Shown in pieces: positions 27,068 to 34,886 of a stretch of 64,000 nt of DNA. Each line of letters begins with the position of its first letter. Positions within the stretch are counted from its first letter, which is position 1. The DNA lies in the NCBI GenBank assembly GCA_963737015.1, contig CAVTQZ010000001.1:558001-622000 (forward strand), written 5' to 3'. Made by a program: the position numbers and the translations under genes. This stretch comes from CAVTQZ01 sp963737015. Its GTDB lineage: Bacteria > Actinomycetota > Acidimicrobiia > Acidimicrobiales > UBA8190. The notes below the pieces were generated by a model. It worked only from the letters and a program-made list of their open reading frames with translations, searched no databases and was not told the origin of the DNA.

Positions 27068-28275
27068 AAGGCCATGCAGGGCCTTCGCCGCCTGCTCGCG
27101 TCGGCGTTCGACGGGTGCTCTGGCTGCCATCCATTCGCGGACGCTTATCTTTCCTTCGCCCCGCAGTCTCGCAAGCTCTTCGAGCTCCGAGTCGGCCTCC
27201 TCGAGCTGCGCCTGCAGTGTGTCGGCCTCGTCCTCGGCTGCCAGCGTTTTGGCGACGGCCCTCTGGAGCTTCGGCGTGTCGAGTCTGTGCAATACGGCTT
27301 CGGCGACGAACTGTTCGAGCGGCTCGGCGATTATGAACATCTTGCCGCACCCCGAAAACCCCGGGCCCCTGGCGCACACGTAACGACGTTGGCCGTCGTC
27401 TCTGGGACGGGCGACGAGCCTGGCACCGCAACGTCCACAATGCGCGATGCCGGTGAGCGGGTATCGCCTAGGTGCACGCACGCTTCGGCGATTCGGATCC
27501 CGAAGTATGGAGCGCAGCCTTGCTGTCTGAGTGGGAGTGATTATCGCGGGCCAGTCCCCGGTGGCGACGATCTCGCCGTGGTGTTCTCGCTGACCGGATA
27601 CGCGGCCGGAGGTGAGGATCGTCCGAAGGACCGTCGAAGTCCAGGGACGTCCGGTCACGGTCGGCACGTGGCGTTCGTTCAGGTCTCGGCAGACCGAGCG
27701 CAGCGTGTCGCCGGCGAGGATGCGGCGAGCGGCTTCTTTGATGATGGCTGCCTCAGCGGGTACGACGCGCTTGGATGACCTGGTTCATACCCGTAGGCCC
27801 GCGTACCGCCGCCGGACCTGCGTCCCTCTCGTGCGGCTTGGAGAGCTTGGCGTTTGATCCTTCGACTCTTGTCCTCTGACTCGAGACGAGCCAGAGCACA
27901 GCCGATGCGCGCCATTGCCCGTCCCGTGGTGGTCGTGAGGTCGTAGTCGCCACTCGTGACCGTCGCCACGGCTGCTCCGGTCGCCTCGATGAGGTCGATG
28001 AAGTCCTCGAGCTCACGGGCGTTTCGATGCAGCCGGTCGTTGTGCCAGACGATCACGCCGTCGCGCTCTCCGGCCTTCAGGGCCTCGCACATCCGGCGGT
28101 ATCCCGGGCGAGGCTTTCCTCTGTAGGCGCTCACGTCGTTGTCCTCGTAGACCTCTGCGACGGTCGCGCCGTGGCTCTTGGCCCAGGCTCTGCAGTCCTC
28201 CAGCTGACGGCGGACGCCGGCCCTGGTCCCGCCCCTGTCGGAGGAGATCCGGACGTAGATGCAGGCAGCCTTCAC
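26876..28275 (-). CDS. Large serine integrase (one apparent frameshift)
   Basis: Catalytic domain from GTG 28275: A-C-I-Y-V-R-I-S-S-D (nucleophile Ser11), R-Q-L-E-D-C, V-I-V-W-H-N-D-R-L-H-R. The second frame holds the recombinase domain, a zinc ribbon (C-G-R-C-G...C...C-G), and a coiled coil (L-Q-A-Q-L-E-E-A-D-S-E-L). The frames are split near 27766: restoring one base gives H-P-S-A-V-V-P-A-E-A-A-I-I-K-E-A, the expected sequence. Total about 467 residues. The gene reads leftward from the right end. If the missing base is real, the integrase is dead. Confidence 0.87.
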
Positions 28276-28312
28276 ATCAGGGAATATTAGTAGAGTGTTG
28301 TACACCGCGGTG
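28276..28312 (-). promoter_or_regulatory. Integrase promoter overlapping the attachment site
   Basis: On the minus strand TAATAT (28289-28284) lies eight bases before the integrase GTG, consistent with a leaderless transcript. A -35 at normal spacing would fall at 28307-28312, i.e. in comM DNA when integrated but in the other element end when circular. Integration would therefore change the promoter. This is inference from spacing. Confidence 0.4.
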
Positions 28313-28325
28313 TGCTGTTTCTCGA
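28277..28325. other. attR: element right junction/comM
   Basis: The element arm (minus strand 28302 to 28278) reads TACAACACTCTAC then, after five variable bases, TTCCCTG; the crossover CA is 28303-28304 and comM resumes with CCGCGGTG. Together with attL the deduced attB is CTCGCA-CA-CCGCGGTG in comM. The arm runs to within three bases of the integrase start codon. Confidence 0.85.
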
Positions 28326-28941
28326 CGAGCTCGGGGAGTTCGCCGCGACAGTCCTCGACATGCTTCGCCAGCCGCTCGAAGACGGCTTCGTCCATGTGAG
28401 CAGAGCGCGTGCGAGTGCAGACCTGCCGGCCGAGTTCCTTCTCGTCGCAGCGATGAACCCCTGTCCGTGCGGGGAGGGTTTCGTGAGCGGATCTTGCAGA
28501 TGCAGCGAGCGCGCGCTCGCTCGTTACGCCAGGCGTCTTTCCGGTCCACTGCTCGACCGGTTCGACCTAGCCATCACCATTTGCCGACCCGACGTGGAGG
28601 AGCTGGTATCGGGTCCTCCGTCCGAGACGTCCGAGCAGATTGCGGAGAGGGTTTGCCTCGCACGACTGGAGGCTCAGTTGAGAGGTGTCCGGTGCAACTC
28701 AGAGCTGTCCGCATTTTCGTTGGACGAGACGGCCCCTTTGAGCCCCGATGCCGCCGCATTGCTGGAACGCAGGGTACGTTCCGGCGCGCTCTCCGCACGC
28801 GGTTTTCACCGCGTCAGGCGCGTCGCCCGTACCATCGCGGATCTCGACGGCGCCGGGGCGTTGGTGGACACGCGCCACGTGGCGGAGGCGCTGTCCTTGA
28901 GAGTGGCCCGGTCGGTTCTCCTCCAGGAAGCCTCTCAGTGA
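28294..28941 (+). pseudogene. comM: comM 3' fragment
   Basis: Resumes with H-R-G-V-L-F-L-D-E-L (Walker B) and continues through M-N-P-C-P-C-G (zinc-like knuckle), D-R-F-D-L (sensor/arginine region) and the C-terminal helical domain S-A-R-G-F-H-R-V-R-R-V-A-R-T. In-frame stop TAG at 28291-28293 is supplied by the element. GTG 28312 could start a truncated protein without Walker A. Its TGA overlaps the dprA GTG. Confidence 0.9.
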
Positions 28942-30074
28942 GCGACACCCCACCGACCTCCGATGACGCCCGTTACGCCGCAGCCTTGGCGAGCCTCGGC
29001 GCCGGACCGAAGAGGTTGCGGCAATTCCTCGACAGCGTTTCGCCCACAGAGGCGTGGGAAGCGATAGTGGAGGGGCGGCACCCCGCAGATCCCGAGCGCG
29101 CCTACATGAAGAAGGCCACGACGCGCCTTGTCGACTCGGCAGCTCGGGCCTGCGAGCAAGCGAGGGCGTCGGTGCTCCTCCACGGCCGTGAGGGTTATCC
29201 GTGGGCCCTCGCCCGTGACTGCGATGTGCCCGCAGTCCTCTTTGCCCTGGGTGAGCCCACCTGTGCAGACGGTCTGCCCCGAGTGGCGATAGTCGGCACA
29301 CGAAGCGCGACACCCTACGGGCTCGGAATCGCCTCCGAGTTGGGGCGTGGACTGTCCGAGGCAAAAGTCGCTGTCGTGAGCGGACTGGCGCGTGGCATCG
29401 ATTCGGCCGCACATTGCGGTGCGCTCGCCGCGAACGCTGCACCGCCGATCGCGGTCATGGGTGCGCCGCTCGATTCTGCTCTCAATCGTTCCCAGGGCGC
29501 GATCCGACGGCAAATAGCTGAACTGGGTGCGGTCGTCTCCGAGCTGCCCCCCGGATGCTCCGGGGCCCAAGCATGGTGGTTCGCCGTTCGCAACAGGGTC
29601 ATCGCCGCCATGGCCCATGTCGTCGTGGTAGTGGAGAGCCACCTTCGAGGGGGAGCTCTGCATACCGTCAAGTACGCGGCTGAAAGGTCCGTGACCGTGG
29701 CCGCCGTGCCCGGGTCGGTGCGAAGCGCTGCCTCAGCCGGAACCAACGCATTGCTCGTCGATGGTGCAGCTCCAGTAAGAGACGTCGAAGACGTGATGGT
29801 CCTTGTCGAGCTCGCCATCGCGAACGCGCCGGACATTTCGCGTCCCGACCACGACGCCTCGCGCGTCGCGCCCCGAATGATGCGTCGAACGAGGCCTTCC
29901 GATCCCCTCGCGGCTCGTGTGCTTCGAATCCTCGACCACGATCCGGCGAGCCTGGAAACGGTCGTACGCCGCTGCGAGATGCCGATCGGCGAGGTCGCGC
30001 TGGCTCTCGAGCAGCTTGCGGACGAGGGGTTCGCCGAGAGCGAAGGGGGCTGGTGGTCGAAGCCACGCAGATAA
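28938..30074 (+). CDS. dprA: DNA-processing protein DprA
   Basis: 378 residues, GTG 28938 overlapping the comM stop (GTGA). DprA loads RecA onto incoming single-stranded DNA. The Rossmann core has V-A-I-V-G-T-R-S-A-T-P-Y-G, V-V-S-G-L-A-R-G-I-D-S-A-A-H and the R-N-R-V-I-A motif, followed by a C-terminal winged-helix (DprA-WH) domain. comM-dprA is a conserved pair. If transcription came from the comM promoter it now has to cross the element. Confidence 0.92.
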   Translation: MSDTPPTSDDARYAAALASLGAGPKRLRQFLDSVSPTEAWEAIVEGRHPADPERAYMKKATTRLVDSAARACEQARASVLLHGREGYPWALARDCDVPAVLFALGEPTCADGLPRVAIVGTRSATPYGLGIASELGRGLSEAKVAVVSGLARGIDSAAHCGALAANAAPPIAVMGAPLDSALNRSQGAIRRQIAELGAVVSELPPGCSGAQAWWFAVRNRVIAAMAHVVVVVESHLRGGALHTVKYAAERSVTVAAVPGSVRSAASAGTNALLVDGAAPVRDVEDVMVLVELAIANAPDISRPDHDASRVAPRMMRRTRPSDPLAARVLRILDHDPASLETVVRRCEMPIGEVALALEQLADEGFAESEGGWWSKPRR

Positions 30075-30098
30075 TGTGCATGCACATCCTGGAGGCCC

Positions 30099-30638
30099 AT
30101 GCCTGAACGCGAGATACCGCGGATCGATCCTCTTCCTCGCGAAGAGTGGAACGACCTTCTGCGCGCGCTCGTCGTTCGTTCTCCCGGAGGGATCGAGCGC
30201 CCGCTCAACGTATTTACGACGCTCGCCCGCCACCCCGAGCTGTTCAGGAAGTGGCTGGGCTTCGGAGGCAGTCTCCTCGACGGGAGGATCCCCGGGCGGC
30301 ACCGGGAACTGCTGATCCTCAGAACCGCTCACCTCCGGAAGAGCGAATACGAATGGGCGCAGCACGTCCCCATTGCCGCTTCGGTCGGCGTGAGCGCCGA
30401 CGAGATCGCGTCGCTACGAGGTCCGCTAGACGACCGCCGTTGGGACGCCGAGGAGAGGGCCCTGCTCTCGGCCGCAGACGAATTGCACCGCGACGACACG
30501 ATCTCCGACGGCACCTGGGAACAGCTCCGCTGCCGCATGGACGAGGCCTCTCTGATCGAGCTCGTCATGCTCGTCGCCCATTACCAGCTACTTGCCACCA
30601 CTCTCAAGGCTCTCAGGGTCCAGCTCGAAGAACCCTGA
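30099..30638 (+). CDS. Carboxymuconolactone decarboxylase family protein
   Basis: 179 residues. The AhpD/CMD helical core is recognisable: R-H-R-E-L-L-I-L-R-T-A-H-L, Y-E-W-A-Q-H-V-P-I-A, L-L-S-A-A-D-E-L and E-L-V-M-L-V-A-H-Y-Q-L. The C-x-x-C of AhpD peroxidases is replaced by W-A-Q-H, so it is not a thiol peroxidase of the AhpD type. It lies upstream of the Fur/AhpC pair. Substrate unknown. Confidence 0.85.
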   Translation: MPEREIPRIDPLPREEWNDLLRALVVRSPGGIERPLNVFTTLARHPELFRKWLGFGGSLLDGRIPGRHRELLILRTAHLRKSEYEWAQHVPIAASVGVSADEIASLRGPLDDRRWDAEERALLSAADELHRDDTISDGTWEQLRCRMDEASLIELVMLVAHYQLLATTLKALRVQLEEP

Positions 30639-30688
30639 AAAGTCCCTCTCGCGGGAATAGCCCTTATCTGGACATTGTTCAAGTTGGT

Positions 30689-31159
30689 GTGGGATCCACG
30701 GATGGGCACGACGAGGTCGCGGCGGCTTTGCGAGCGGCCGGTCTGCGGGTCACGAGCGCCCGCCTCTCGGTTTTCGAGGCTCTCTCCCGTCTCGGTGGTC
30801 ATCGAAGCGCCGATGAGGTCCATTCGACCCTTGCCTATTCGGGAGAACAGCTCTCGCGCACGAGCATCTACAGCGCGCTCGACGTTCTGGTGCGCGTTGG
30901 TCTCGTGATGGCAGCGGACGCGGGGCCCGGCAGAGCACTATTCGAGGCAGGTACCGGCTGGCACCACCACGCAGTATGTCGGGTGTGTGGACGTGTGAGC
31001 GACGTGGACTGCGTGATCGGATCGAAGCCCTGCCTCGAGGCGTCGGGTGACTGGGGAGTGGTCGACGAAGCCCAGGTGATCTTTCGGGGAACCTGCAAGA
31101 GCTGCGCCGCGAACAGTCCGAAGAAGGCGAAGAGGATTCGGCAAACAGCGAAGAGCTAG
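30689..31159 (+). CDS. Fur/PerR family transcriptional repressor
   Basis: 156 residues, GTG 30689. Winged helix (R-V-T-S-A-R-L-S-V-F-E-A-L, S-R-T-S-I-Y-S-A-L-D-V-L) and C-terminal dimerisation domain with H-H-H-A-V-C-R-V-C-G, a structural C-x-x-C zinc site, and a second C-K-S-C near the end. The position directly before ahpC suggests a PerR-like peroxide sensor acting on that gene; I found no clear operator. Confidence 0.85.
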   Translation: MGSTDGHDEVAAALRAAGLRVTSARLSVFEALSRLGGHRSADEVHSTLAYSGEQLSRTSIYSALDVLVRVGLVMAADAGPGRALFEAGTGWHHHAVCRVCGRVSDVDCVIGSKPCLEASGDWGVVDEAQVIFRGTCKSCAANSPKKAKRIRQTAKS

Positions 31160-31178
31160 AGAGGACAAGGAGCACACA

Positions 31179-31715
31179 ATGTTGACAGTGGGAGATCGAT
31201 TTCCGGATTTCGATTTGGCTGCGGTTATCGGGAGGGATGACCCCAAGATCGAGCGCGTACGCCTCAAGGATTACGAAGGCAGGTGGTTGGTCGTCTTCTT
31301 CTGGCCCAAGGATTTCACGTTCGTCTGCCCGACCGAGATAGCCGGCTTCGGCAGAGACGAGCAGCGCTTCTCAGCGCTCGGAGCCTCGATCGTCGGTGCC
31401 AGCGTGGATAACGAGTACGTGCATCTCGCGTGGAGAAGCCAGCATCCGCACCTGCGCAAGCTTCCCTTCCCGATGCTCTCGGACATCAAGCGCGAGCTCG
31501 CGGGCGACCTCGGGATCTTGGACAAGGAGGAAGGCGTGGCGCTCCGGGCGACTTTCATCGTCGACCCACAAGGCGTGATCCGGTTCGCCTCGGTTTACGA
31601 TCTCGACACCGGTCGAAGCGTGCAAGAGGTTCTGCGGACCCTGGAAGCCCTCCAGGCAGACGGGCTGACCGCATGCGAGTGGCACCACGGCGAGGAGACT
31701 CTCGTAGCCTCCTGA
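31179..31715 (+). CDS. Peroxiredoxin (AhpC type)
   Basis: 178 residues. Two-Cys peroxiredoxin: peroxidatic cysteine in F-T-F-V-C-P-T-E-I and a resolving cysteine in T-A-C-E-W-H-H-G-E-E-T-L near the C-terminus. It reduces hydrogen and alkyl peroxides. GGACAAGGAG lies before ATG 31179, and it is 19 bases after the Fur-family gene, so the two form a regulated unit. Confidence 0.92.
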   Translation: MLTVGDRFPDFDLAAVIGRDDPKIERVRLKDYEGRWLVVFFWPKDFTFVCPTEIAGFGRDEQRFSALGASIVGASVDNEYVHLAWRSQHPHLRKLPFPMLSDIKRELAGDLGILDKEEGVALRATFIVDPQGVIRFASVYDLDTGRSVQEVLRTLEALQADGLTACEWHHGEETLVAS

Positions 31716-31717
31716 CC

Positions 31718-32095
31718 ATGGCACTGTTGGTCGACGGGATGAACGTGATCGGATCCCGGCCTGACGGCTGGTGGCGCGACCGTCCGAAGGCTCGCGGGAA
31801 TCTCGTGTCCGACCTCGCGTCCTTAGCCGAAGCGGGAGAGAAGGTGACCGTCGTGTTCGACGGTAGACCCACACCGGGCGAAGAGGGCCAGGGCCGCGAC
31901 TTGGGTGTCTCTGTGGTCTTCGCTCCGGGCGGCCCCGACGCTGCAGACCGGCTGATCGTGGAGATGCTCGGAGATGAAGCCAGACCGTCGGAGGTCACCG
32001 TAGTGACGTCCGACGCCGCCTTGGCTGAGAGCGCCCGCGGGTTGGGCGCGAAGGTGGAGGCTGCCGGAAGCTTCAGGTCCCGGCTCGCAAGGTAG
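31718..32095 (+). CDS. NYN (YacP-like) domain protein
   Basis: 125 residues. PIN-like/NYN nuclease fold: L-V-D-G-M-N-V-I at the start, V-V-F-D-G-R-P, A-D-R-L-I-V-E and V-V-T-S-D. The conserved acidic residues for metal binding are present. Such proteins are putative RNA-degrading enzymes (YacP/Rae1 relatives). ATG 31718 is two bases after the ahpC stop. Confidence 0.8.
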   Translation: MALLVDGMNVIGSRPDGWWRDRPKARGNLVSDLASLAEAGEKVTVVFDGRPTPGEEGQGRDLGVSVVFAPGGPDAADRLIVEMLGDEARPSEVTVVTSDAALAESARGLGAKVEAAGSFRSRLAR

Positions 32096-32104
32096 CTTCG
32101 GGAA

Positions 32105-33082
32105 ATGGCAAAGCTGACTCGGTTCGGCCTGCAGATCCCGAGCTTCACCTTTCCCGGGGTGGGGGAAGACGAGCTATTCGAGCGCGTCTGCTCCGTTGCA
32201 ATCGCAGCAGAGGACGCTGGTTTCGACTCCATCTGGGTCATGGACCACTTCTTTCAGATCCCTTTCGTAGGCCGTCGCGAGGAGCCGATGTTCGAGTCGT
32301 ACACCCTTCTCGGGGGGCTTGCCGCGCGAACGCGTAAAGCCAGACTCGGGGCCATGGTCACCGGAGTGACTTATCGCCCCCCGGCGCTGCTCGCAAAGGA
32401 GGTCACCGCCATCGACGTGCTGTCCGGGGGCCGCGCGGTGCTCGGGATCGGTGCCGCGTGGTACGACGACGAGCACGAGAGCCTGGGGTTTTCGTTCCCT
32501 CCGCTCTCCGAGCGGTACGGGCGCCTCGAGGAGGCGCTGCAGATCTGTCGGGCCATGTTCCGCGAGGAAGCCCCGAGCTTCGATGGCCGTTATTACACGA
32601 TCAACAACGCCGTGAACCGCCCGAGGCCTGTCCAACCCGGGGGACCTCCGATACTCGTCGGCGGAGGTGGTGAGCGCCGCACGCTTCGTCTGGTCGCCAA
32701 ATACGCGGACGCGTGCAACATCTTCGGCGACGCAGAAGTCGCCAGGCACAAGCTGAGCGTGCTCGACCGCCACTGTGAAGAGCTCGGCCGAGATCCGTCC
32801 ACGCTGACGAAAACGCGTCTAGGGACACTGGTCATCGCGCCCACGCCCAAGGAGGTCGACGACCTCGTAGACGGGGTGGCTTCACGCTCGGGACGCGACG
32901 CCGAGTCGCTTCGCCAGGCCGTGACGGCCGGCGCGCCGGACGAGGTGGTGGAAAAGGTGGCTCAATTCTTCGATGCCGGTTTGGACGGGTTGGTGTTCAA
33001 CCTTCCGAACGTCTACGACCTCGATACGGTCGCGTTGGCCGGCTCGACGCTCACTGAGGCTTTCGGAACCGACAAGGGGTGA
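32105..33082 (+). CDS. LLM class F420-dependent oxidoreductase
   Basis: 325 residues, luciferase-like TIM barrel. L-T-R-F-G-L-Q-I-P-S-F-T start, E-D-A-G-F-D-S-I-W-V-M-D-H, L-S-G-G-R-A-V-L-G-I-G-A and L-V-G-G-G-G-E-R-R-T. Family members reduce or oxidise substrates with F420; F420 synthesis is typical of actinobacteria. Substrate not identifiable. Nine bases after the NYN gene. Confidence 0.87.
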   Translation: MAKLTRFGLQIPSFTFPGVGEDELFERVCSVAIAAEDAGFDSIWVMDHFFQIPFVGRREEPMFESYTLLGGLAARTRKARLGAMVTGVTYRPPALLAKEVTAIDVLSGGRAVLGIGAAWYDDEHESLGFSFPPLSERYGRLEEALQICRAMFREEAPSFDGRYYTINNAVNRPRPVQPGGPPILVGGGGERRTLRLVAKYADACNIFGDAEVARHKLSVLDRHCEELGRDPSTLTKTRLGTLVIAPTPKEVDDLVDGVASRSGRDAESLRQAVTAGAPDEVVEKVAQFFDAGLDGLVFNLPNVYDLDTVALAGSTLTEAFGTDKG

Positions 33083-33086
33083 TGCT

Positions 33087-34475
33087 TTGAATGCAGCCCG
33101 CGTAGAGACCGACTCAATGGGTGCGATCGAGGTGCCGGCGGATCGTTACTGGGGGGCGCAGACAGCGCGTTCGCTGGTCCATTTCCCCATCGGTGACGAC
33201 ACGATGCCGCGTCCGCTGCTACGCGGGGTGGGGATCTTGAAGGAGGCGAGTGCCCTCACGAATGCCGAGCTCGGAAAGCTCGATCGCGACCGGGCGGATC
33301 TCATAGTGCGCGCCTCGCGTGAGGTGGCAGAAGGGGTCCTCGACGACCACTTCCCCTTGCGGATTTGGCAGACCGGGAGCGGCACTCAGACGAACATGAA
33401 CGCGAACGAGGTCATCGCCAACAGGGCCATCGAGCTCGTCGGCGGACGCCTGGGATCGAAGGACCCGATACATCCGAACGACCACGTCAACATGTCGCAG
33501 TCGTCGAACGACACATTCCCCACGGCCATGCACATCGCCACGGCCGAACAGCTGACCCAGCTCTTGTTGCCCGCGCTTCGTTCGCTTCGCGATGCGATCG
33601 CCGAGAAGGCCGACGCCTATGCCGAAATCGTGAAGATCGGCCGGACGCATCTGATGGACGCCGTGCCGCTCACCCTCGGACAGGAGCTCTCCGGCTATGT
33701 CACGCAGCTCGAAGAAGACGTGCGGCGCATCGAGCAGACCCTTCCGGGCCTCTACGAGCTTGCTCTGGGCGGAAGCGCCGTCGGTACGGGGCTCAACACT
33801 CATCCTGAGTTCGGCGCGCGCGCTGCGGCTCACATCGCCGAAATAACAGGCCTCCCATTCGTCTCTGCCCCGAACAAGTTCGCGGCTCTCGCCGCCCACG
33901 ATGCGCTCGTGCATGCGAGTGGGGCCCTCCGCACGACCGCGGTCTCGCTCACCAAGATCGCAGACGACATCCGGTGGCTCGCATCGGGTCCCCGAAGCGG
34001 GCTCGGCGAGCTCGTCCTTCCGCCCAACGAGCCCGGCTCGTCGATCATGCCGGGGAAAGTCAACCCCACTCAGTGCGAAGCGATGATCATGGTGTGCATC
34101 GAGGTGATGGGCAACGACTCAGCTGTCGCGATAGCCGGTAGCAGGGGCAATCTCGAGCTGAACGTTTGTAAGCCTCTGATCGCGTTCAACGTCCTGCGCT
34201 CCACCCGGCTTCTCGCAGATGCCTGTTCCACCTTCGAGAAGTACTGCATAGAGGGGCTCAAGCCGAACGAAGAGCGTATCCGTGAGCATCTCGAGGAGTC
34301 CCTGATGCTCGTCACGGCCCTGACCCCGTTGATCGGCTACGACAAGGCTGCGGAGGTGGCGAAGAAGGCTCACGCCGAGAATTCGACACTCCGGGAGGCT
34401 GCCGTCGCCCTCGGTTACGTGTCTGGTGACGAGTTCGACGAGGCCGTGCGCCCGCAGGACATGATCCATCCGTGA
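33087..34475 (+). CDS. fumC: Class II fumarate hydratase
   Basis: 462 residues, TTG 33087 (GTG 33102 possible). N-terminal R-V-E-T-D-S-M-G-A-I-E-V-P, G-S-G-T-Q-T-N-M-N-A-N-E, catalytic-loop signature G-S-S-I-M-P-G-K-V-N-P and the B-site H-P-N-D-H-V-N-M-S-Q-S-S-N-D. It interconverts fumarate and malate in the TCA cycle. Confidence 0.94.
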   Translation: MNAARVETDSMGAIEVPADRYWGAQTARSLVHFPIGDDTMPRPLLRGVGILKEASALTNAELGKLDRDRADLIVRASREVAEGVLDDHFPLRIWQTGSGTQTNMNANEVIANRAIELVGGRLGSKDPIHPNDHVNMSQSSNDTFPTAMHIATAEQLTQLLLPALRSLRDAIAEKADAYAEIVKIGRTHLMDAVPLTLGQELSGYVTQLEEDVRRIEQTLPGLYELALGGSAVGTGLNTHPEFGARAAAHIAEITGLPFVSAPNKFAALAAHDALVHASGALRTTAVSLTKIADDIRWLASGPRSGLGELVLPPNEPGSSIMPGKVNPTQCEAMIMVCIEVMGNDSAVAIAGSRGNLELNVCKPLIAFNVLRSTRLLADACSTFEKYCIEGLKPNEERIREHLEESLMLVTALTPLIGYDKAAEVAKKAHAENSTLREAAVALGYVSGDEFDEAVRPQDMIHP

Positions 34476-34496
34476 CGAGGCTGTAACTTCGCATCG

Positions 34497-34787
34497 ATGG
34501 ACGTACTCGATCCCGACGCAGTGGATCGCTCACTCGCTGATCGGAAATCCGAATGGCAACGAGAGGGCGACGAGCTCGTCAAGCGCTGGAAGGGAAAGGA
34601 CTTCGCGGCTGCGCTTGCCTATGTGAACACGGTCGGCCGGCTGGCTGAAGAGGCGAACCATCATCCCGACATCGACATCCGCTGGAACGAGGTGACGTTG
34701 CGTCTCTCGACCCACTCGGCTGGGGGTATCACGAACCTCGATCTGGATATGGCCGGGCGTATCGACTCGGCCGCACCTCCCCTCTGA
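34497..34787 (+). CDS. 4a-hydroxytetrahydrobiopterin dehydratase (PCD/DCoH)
   Basis: 96 residues, standard length. The active-site signature E-A-N-H-H-P-D-I-D-I-R-W-N-E-V and L-S-T-H-S-A-G-G-I-T-N-L-D is intact. It recycles the carbinolamine form of a pterin cofactor; in bacteria without a pterin hydroxylase nearby it may serve another pterin, as seems the case here. Confidence 0.92.
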   Translation: MDVLDPDAVDRSLADRKSEWQREGDELVKRWKGKDFAAALAYVNTVGRLAEEANHHPDIDIRWNEVTLRLSTHSAGGITNLDLDMAGRIDSAAPPL

Positions 34788-34886
34788 AGGCGGCCCGACC
34801 CCCAGGCGGCCACCCGCCACACAAGGCTCTGTGGGCCCGACCGTTTCCATGGCGGCGCACACAGAGAGCGGAGGACCGAGCGGGCG

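Larger units (their letters stand above)
21653..28302. mobile_element. 6.65-kb serine-integrase element inserted in comM
   Basis: Interrupts comM between the codons for A-H and R-G-V-L-F-L-D-E. Contents: a left-end toxin-antitoxin-like pair, a secreted repeat protein, a secreted/lipoprotein-like protein, an HUH Rep with a coupled small gene, and a leftward serine integrase whose start codon is 28 bp from the right junction. Rejoining the two ends gives an attP with long dyad symmetry. No conjugation, packaging or coat genes are recognisable. Replication by the Rep and helper-dependent mobilisation are inference. Confidence 0.9.

Noticed and set aside
21653..28302. Filamentous-phage prophage on the basis of the G2P-like Rep
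   Set aside because: No Zot-type ATPase, small coat proteins or adsorption protein are recognisable in the 6.65 kb.
21653..28302. Transposon of the Tn7/AbaR kind, which also inserts in comM
   Set aside because: No DDE transposase or tns genes and no target-site duplication of 5 bp; the junctions share only ACA and the recombinase is a serine integrase.
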